Positions 28,961 through 32,745 of a stretch of DNA of 32,745 nt are shown one piece after another. This stretch comes from Anaerolineaceae bacterium (GTDB lineage: Bacteria > Chloroflexota > Anaerolineae > Anaerolineales > Anaerolineaceae). Below the pieces are notes generated by a model, which saw nothing but the letters and a program-made list of their open reading frames with translations, ran no database searches and was not told where the DNA came from. The translations under genes were made by a program, and so were the position numbers. Position 1 is the first letter of the stretch. Each line of letters opens with the position of its first letter. The stretch lies in contig PABH01000054.1 in the NCBI GenBank assembly GCA_002702705.1, positions 1 to 32,745 of the forward strand. The letters are read 5' to 3'.

Positions 28961-31708
28961 TTAGGCGGCGTTTCGTTTTCTTTTGATCACTTTCACGCCG
29001 TCGATCGCCAGCAAAACGAGAAGACTCGCACCAATTGTGATCAGTAATTCCATTCCTGTTAAGGAAACCGTTTTGAATACGGTTTGCATAAATGGCAGAT
29101 AAACCACACCCATTTGCAGGGCAAAGGTTAATAAAACTGCACCCAGTAAGGTCTTATTGGTAAAAATACCGGCTTCCCACAAGGTTTGACTTTCGGAACG
29201 GCTCGCAAGGGCATTTCCCATTTGTGCCAGTGTCAACGTGGTAAAAACCATCGTCTGCCAGGCGGCGGTGTGCGTTGTGGTATATGCCCACAAACCAACA
29301 GCCAACGAAACCAAACCCATCAAAGAGCCGATCCAGAGAATATCCATACCCATACCCCGACCGAAGATTTTTTCTTTCGGATCACGCGGCGGGCGGTTCA
29401 TAGTATTGGGTTCAGCCGGTTCCTGGGTTAAGGCCAAACCAGGCAGTCCATCGGTGACCAGATTCACCCATAAAATTTGCAGCGGAAGCAGCGGCAAACC
29501 CAAACCAACAAATGGCCCCAACAACATAACCAAAATTTCACCTGCGTTTGAGGTCATGGTGTACTTAATAAACTTACGGATGTTTTCGTAAATTCGGCGT
29601 CCTTCACGCACAGCAGAGACAATCGTTGCAAAATTATCATCCACCAACACCATATCAGCCGCTTCTTTTGATACATCCGTTCCGGTGATACCCATCGCAA
29701 CACCAATATCTGCTTTTTTGAGGGCAGGTGCATCATTCACACCATCACCGGTCATGGCAACAATTTCACCTAAGTCTTGCAGCGCACCAACAATTCTCAA
29801 TTTATGTTCAGGAGAAACCCGGGCAAACACGGATACATCTTTCACCCGTTCTTTTAATTCGGCTTCATCCATCTTGGTCAACTGCACACCAGTGATGGTC
29901 TGGTCATTGTCCGCGATTCCCAATTCTTGGGCGATATACAGCGCCGTTAAGGGATGATCTCCGGTAATCATGATCGGACGTACACCAGCTTGTTTAGCTG
30001 TTCGAACGGCTTCTTTTACTTCCGGTCGGGCGGGATCAATCATAGCAAACATACCCACAAAAACCAGATTGTTTTCAATCTCTTCACTGATTTGTTTGTC
30101 ATTCATCTCAGCACATTGGCGGAAAGCAACCCCTAAAACACGCATTCCCTTCAGGGCCAGGTCATTATTCGCATCCAAAATACGTTGTTTCCATACGGAA
30201 TCGAGAGAAACAACTTCTCCTTCTTTCCACACCCGGTCAGAAATCTCTAGCAACCCATCCACCGAACCTTTGGTGATGGAAATATAATCTTCCCCGATAT
30301 TAAAAGCGGGTGATTCAAACAAGTTGATTAATTTTTTGGGCAGTTGATCCCGTTTTTCGAGGTGATGAACGGTTGTCATCCGTTTGCGATCCGAATCAAA
30401 GGGTAGTTCAGCCACGCGGGGTAAAGCTTTTTCCAACTTGTCTTTCCAAAGACCAGCCCGCACTGCTGCCACTACCAAAGCGCCTTCGGTTGGATCTCCA
30501 ACGGAAGAAAATCCATCCTCTTTTTCTTCCAAAACGGCATCATTACACAATGCTCCACCGGCCAGCATAATGGCAACCGCACTGTTCTGGTCAATAATTG
30601 TGGCTGTAGATTCTGCTGTACTCAACGTTGGACTGAAATCGGATAAACTTTCTTGTAAATCAACCCGGTTACCTGCCACGTCCAATAAGGTCACGGTCAT
30701 TCGGTTTTCTGTTAATGTACCGGTTTTATCAGAGCAAATGGTCGTTACAGAACCCAGGGTTTCAACAGCGGGCAGTTTTCGAATAAGGGCATTTCGTTTT
30801 AACATGCGCTGAGCACCCAAGGCCAAAGCGATTGTTACAACAGCTGGCAGACCTTCCGGTACAGCAGCCACCGCCATGCTGATGCCTGTCAGGAACATGG
30901 TACGAACATCTTCACCGCGTAAAACACCCAGAACAAACACAACGGCCACAATAATGAGCGCCACAACAGCCAGTGTTTTCCCCAATTGGTCTAAGCGGCG
31001 CTGCAGTGGGGTTTGTTCCTGTCCCACCGATTGAATCATCTCGGCTATTTTTCCAAGCTCCGTTTGCATCCCCGTTTCGGTAATCACCGCGGTACCGCGC
31101 CCATAAGTTACCACCGTACCCATAAAAAGCCGGTTATGTTGATCACCCAAAGCGGGATGGTCTTTGTGAATTGGGTCCAAGGATTTTTCAACCGGTTCGG
31201 ATTCACCAGTTAAAATCGATTCTTGCACCCGCAGATTGGCGCTCTCTACCAGGCTGCCATCTGCCGGAACGGCATTCCCTGCCTCCAGGTAAATAATGTC
31301 ACCGGGTACCAATTCTTGAGCGGGAATCTCGGATATTTTGCCATCACGCCGGACGCGTACTTTTGGCACAGACATCTTTTTTAATGCTGCCATCGCCTGT
31401 TCAGCGCGATACTCCTGGGTGAAACCAAGGATAGCATTTAAGACGACAATAACAAAAATTGCAATGGCGTCTTTATATTCACCCAAAAACACGGTTATGA
31501 CAGCCGAAATGATTAGAATCACAACCATGGTCTCGGTTAATTGTTCCCATAAAATTTTCCAGGGACTTTTGGTACCACGGTCTTCTAATTCATTTTTGCC
31601 GTATTTTTCACGACGCCTGGTTACTTCTGCTGAAGTAAGGCCAGACTCAAGACTGCTTTCCAGTTCTTGCACCACCAGGGGTGCTTCTTTTGAAAACCAA
31701 CTACTCAT
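28961..31708 (-). CDS. P2-type cation-transporting ATPase, probable Mn2+ (or Ca2+/Mn2+) exporter
   Basis: 915 aa. Complete P-type ATPase: N-terminal cation ATPase domain, actuator TGES (167-170), M4 PEGLP (284-288), phosphorylation D327 in DKTGTLT, nucleotide-binding domain (about 335-580), GDGVNDAPALKKADIG hinge, and M5-M10. The ion site is SERCA-like: E285 in PEGLP, N/E in SNAGE (M5) and N, T, D in WVNLVTDGLP (M6). This class (PacL/PMR1-like) moves Ca2+ or Mn2+ out of the cytoplasm. By sequence alone it would be called a calcium ATPase, but the leader is a manganese riboswitch, as for Lactococcus YoaB, which favours Mn2+ efflux. GGAAGG lies about seven bases before the ATG. Monocistronic with its own terminator. 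Confidence 0.93.
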   Translation of the reverse strand: MSSWFSKEAPLVVQELESSLESGLTSAEVTRRREKYGKNELEDRGTKSPWKILWEQLTETMVVILIISAVITVFLGEYKDAIAIFVIVVLNAILGFTQEYRAEQAMAALKKMSVPKVRVRRDGKISEIPAQELVPGDIIYLEAGNAVPADGSLVESANLRVQESILTGESEPVEKSLDPIHKDHPALGDQHNRLFMGTVVTYGRGTAVITETGMQTELGKIAEMIQSVGQEQTPLQRRLDQLGKTLAVVALIIVAVVFVLGVLRGEDVRTMFLTGISMAVAAVPEGLPAVVTIALALGAQRMLKRNALIRKLPAVETLGSVTTICSDKTGTLTENRMTVTLLDVAGNRVDLQESLSDFSPTLSTAESTATIIDQNSAVAIMLAGGALCNDAVLEEKEDGFSSVGDPTEGALVVAAVRAGLWKDKLEKALPRVAELPFDSDRKRMTTVHHLEKRDQLPKKLINLFESPAFNIGEDYISITKGSVDGLLEISDRVWKEGEVVSLDSVWKQRILDANNDLALKGMRVLGVAFRQCAEMNDKQISEEIENNLVFVGMFAMIDPARPEVKEAVRTAKQAGVRPIMITGDHPLTALYIAQELGIADNDQTITGVQLTKMDEAELKERVKDVSVFARVSPEHKLRIVGALQDLGEIVAMTGDGVNDAPALKKADIGVAMGITGTDVSKEAADMVLVDDNFATIVSAVREGRRIYENIRKFIKYTMTSNAGEILVMLLGPFVGLGLPLLPLQILWVNLVTDGLPGLALTQEPAEPNTMNRPPRDPKEKIFGRGMGMDILWIGSLMGLVSLAVGLWAYTTTHTAAWQTMVFTTLTLAQMGNALASRSESQTLWEAGIFTNKTLLGAVLLTFALQMGVVYLPFMQTVFKTVSLTGMELLITIGASLLVLLAIDGVKVIKRKRNAA

Positions 31709-31764
31709 GTTAACCTTCCGATTTTTTTTATTTGTGATGATTAAGGTCTTCTTCGTACCAAATT

Positions 31765-31799
31765 AAAAAAAGACCCGCACACCTGAGTGTGTTGGTCTC
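31765..31799 (-). terminator. Riboswitch-controlled terminator
   Basis: On the minus strand AGACC-AA-CACAC-TCAG-GTGTG-CG-GGTCT is followed by T7 (31771-31765). The 5' arm AGACC (31798-31794) is the same sequence as the aptamer's 3' element GAGACC (31799-31794), so aptamer folding and terminator formation exclude each other: an ON switch. Confidence 0.88.
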
Positions 31800-31888
31800 G
31801 CAAACGTTTCAAAACGTATGGGCTGCCGGGAGGGTAACTCCGTGATGACGACAGGCCATTCCCAGGTGGGAAAGCTACTCCCCAATGT
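31790..31888 (-). promoter_or_regulatory. yybP-ykoY family manganese riboswitch
   Basis: The minus strand shows the family landmarks in order: GGGGAGTAG (31883-31875), a P2 hairpin (TTCCCACCTGGGAA), CTGTCGTCAT (31854-31845), CCCGGCAG (31830-31823), a P4-like hairpin ACGTTTTGAAACGT (31817-31804), and GCGAGACC (31801-31794). In solved members Mn2+ is bound between the loop carrying CGTCA and the GAGACC side. It precedes a P2-type ATPase, a known target class. Mn2+ should stabilise the aptamer, hide the terminator arm and allow ATPase expression. Confidence 0.93.
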
Positions 31889-31894
31889 ATTTTG

Positions 31895-31923
31895 AGTATA
31901 TGAGCGCTAACAAGCCTTGTCAA
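31895..31923 (-). promoter_or_regulatory. Near-consensus promoter of the riboswitch/ATPase transcript
   Basis: TTGACA (31923-31918), 17-bp spacer, TATACT (31900-31895) on the minus strand. Transcription would start near 31888, a few bases before the riboswitch. Such a strong promoter suits a gene gated afterwards by a riboswitch. The divergent gene at 32051 begins about 130 nt away; I see nothing else in 31924-32038. Confidence 0.9.
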
Positions 31924-32038
31924 GGTTTTGTGTATATAAATTGTATAAGAAATGATTAATCCCCAAAAAAAGAATATGGATTTGAAAAACAGGATCAATT
32001 TAATGTCTATCTTGGCAAGATTTTTTGAAATTAACTCG

Positions 32039-32044
32039 TATAAT
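32039..32044 (+). promoter_or_regulatory. -10 box six bases before a start codon (leaderless)
   Basis: TATAAT, then AAAACT, then ATG at 32051. No Shine-Dalgarno; no -35 at suitable spacing. Confidence 0.55.
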
Positions 32045-32050
32045 AAAACT

Positions 32051-32506
32051 ATGTTCAATCATCCTGTTATCCTCAGCCTGGAACGACAACGGCTAAAATT
32101 ATGCGCTTTACAATTCGCCTTAAATGATGCTTTTAATCTTTTAGATCAAGGCGACTCCACATCGGAACAAAAAACGGAAACCCAACAAACCATTCAGGAA
32201 CTACAAACCGAGGCGCAGCAAGCTGAAACCATCTTCGAGAATACCATTCAGCACATCATCAAAACCCGCCCAAAACTGATTGTTAATTGGGCTAACCAAC
32301 ATATTCGGTTTTACCTGGAAATTATTAACGAACTAAAACAAGAGACCCCACCCAACACCACCTTCATTAACATTGCTGAAGAAACGATTGAACAATGGCA
32401 GGATGTCATCCAGGATAAAAAATACTACGTCATGGATAATCCCTACCTCATCAAAAATTACGAATCCCGCCAACAAACTTATTTTGGACTCGTGGATGAA
32501 GAATAA
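32051..32506 (+). CDS. Small soluble coiled-coil protein, unknown function
   Basis: 151 aa from ATG 32051, chosen for the TATAAT box just upstream; the frame extends back to 31952 without support. The protein is almost wholly helical, with heptad-rich Gln/Glu/Thr stretches (TSEQKTETQQTIQELQTEAQ, about 35-65), then NWANQHIRFYLEIINELKQE and IEQWQDVIQDKKYYVMDNPY, ending in an acidic tail (GLVDEE). No signal peptide or membrane segment. I do not recognise a family. It is divergent from the riboswitch-ATPase unit and may share its upstream region. Confidence 0.65.
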   Translation: MFNHPVILSLERQRLKLCALQFALNDAFNLLDQGDSTSEQKTETQQTIQELQTEAQQAETIFENTIQHIIKTRPKLIVNWANQHIRFYLEIINELKQETPPNTTFINIAEETIEQWQDVIQDKKYYVMDNPYLIKNYESRQQTYFGLVDEE

Positions 32507-32528
32507 TATAACCCGAATTTTTGATAAT

Positions 32529-32579
32529 GATACAAAGTAGCGGAGTGTCATTGCGAGCGAAGCGAAGCAATCTTGTATC
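32529..32579. repeat. Dispersed palindromic repeat (ATTGCGAGCGAAGCGAAGCAAT type)
   Basis: GATACAA (32529-32535) / TTGTATC (32573-32579) enclose the motif beginning CATTGCGAGCGAAGCG and ending AAGCAATC (32549-32572). This motif, on the other strand reading GATTGCTTCGCTTCGCTCGC, is a very common intergenic repeat in many bacterial genomes, to my recollection. Short minus-strand frames through it (with RLLRFARND) are spurious. Confidence 0.7.
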
Positions 32580-32745
32580 CTGTGGGTACAGCGTAACTCT
32601 GTGGTAACTTGTGCCCTCAGGGTATCTAAAAAAAAGCTTATCAAATCGCTTCGCACCCTTCGGGGCTACTAAGAAACTAGAAAATTTCTCCCTTGTTTCT
32701 TTCCTTATATAGGTTAGGGTATCCCTAACGTACATTTACTCGCAA
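32580..32745. other. Repeat-rich intergenic stretch at the window edge
   Basis: Several small hairpins and no convincing gene: GGGTACA (32584-32590) / TGTGCCC (32610-32616), CCC-TTCG-GGG near 32668-32677, and GTTAGGG-TAT-CCCTAAC (32713-32729, perfect 7-bp). GTTAGGGTAT here also occurs at 28027-28036, beside the 104-bp palindrome, hinting at a shared repeat family. Confidence 0.5.

Noticed and set aside
31741-32058. 105-codon minus-strand frame across the riboswitch region
   Set aside because: It runs through the promoter, aptamer and terminator of the ATPase leader, has no ribosome site and no protein-like composition.
32333-32735. Two minus-strand frames near the right edge (RLLRFARND-type sequences)
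   Set aside because: They read through the dispersed palindromic repeat and oppose a better supported plus-strand gene; such frames are typical artefacts of this repeat.

Overview
The window looks like a chromosomal segment of a Chloroflexota bacterium, probably Anaerolineae-like. This is inference from protein style: secreted proteins with LGFP-like repeats, long Thr-Pro linkers between extracellular domains, small secreted proteins with a PPDHA motif, TadE/TadG pilus-type proteins, an HTH_34-type regulator, and moderately AT-rich DNA. Rubrerythrin fits an anaerobic or microaerophilic life. I see no phage, transposase, CRISPR array, rRNA or tRNA.

Layout. 1-4900: the tail of a chemotaxis receptor, a TPR plus PrsW-type membrane protease (-), a secreted LGFP/Ig-like protein (+), a short-chain dehydrogenase (-) and rubrerythrin (-). 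4900-9150: a compact minus-strand operon of a YbjN-like protein, a GH31 alpha-glucosidase and a GH13 amylase-family enzyme, running into rubrerythrin. 9400-12700: a membrane PAS-PAS-GAF-HD-GYP c-di-GMP phosphodiesterase and a small secreted acidic/lysine-rich protein. 12700-19200: a minus-strand surface-structure cluster (TadE-PKD fusion, large secreted protein, TadE-like, TadG-like, lipoprotein). 19300-22570: a translationally coupled CHASE4 histidine kinase and NarL/LuxR response regulator. 22670-23690: adenosine deaminase. 23790-25390: an operon of two paralogous unknown membrane proteins plus a winged-helix regulator, with a clear promoter and a candidate operator. 25840-27940: a GNAT/FemAB-like acyltransferase and an Mrp/ApbC iron-sulfur carrier. 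28060-28800: a small membrane protein and a stand-alone GyrI-like effector-binding protein whose promoter has MerR-family geometry. 28960-31900: a P2-type cation ATPase preceded by a yybP-ykoY manganese riboswitch with terminator and a near-consensus promoter. 32050-end: a small coiled-coil protein and a repeat-rich intergenic stretch.

The most informative signals are regulatory. The manganese riboswitch re-assigns a 'calcium' ATPase to probable Mn2+ efflux. The GyrI-like gene has a 19-bp-spacer promoter with an internal dyad. At least four genes place a TATAAT box 6-8 nt before the ATG with no Shine-Dalgarno, which suggests leaderless mRNAs. The most plausible undescribed system is the two-membrane-protein plus regulator operon at 23.8-25.4 kb. 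The TadE fusion cluster is the most unusual protein architecture. All functions are read by eye from sequence motifs; no database search was run.
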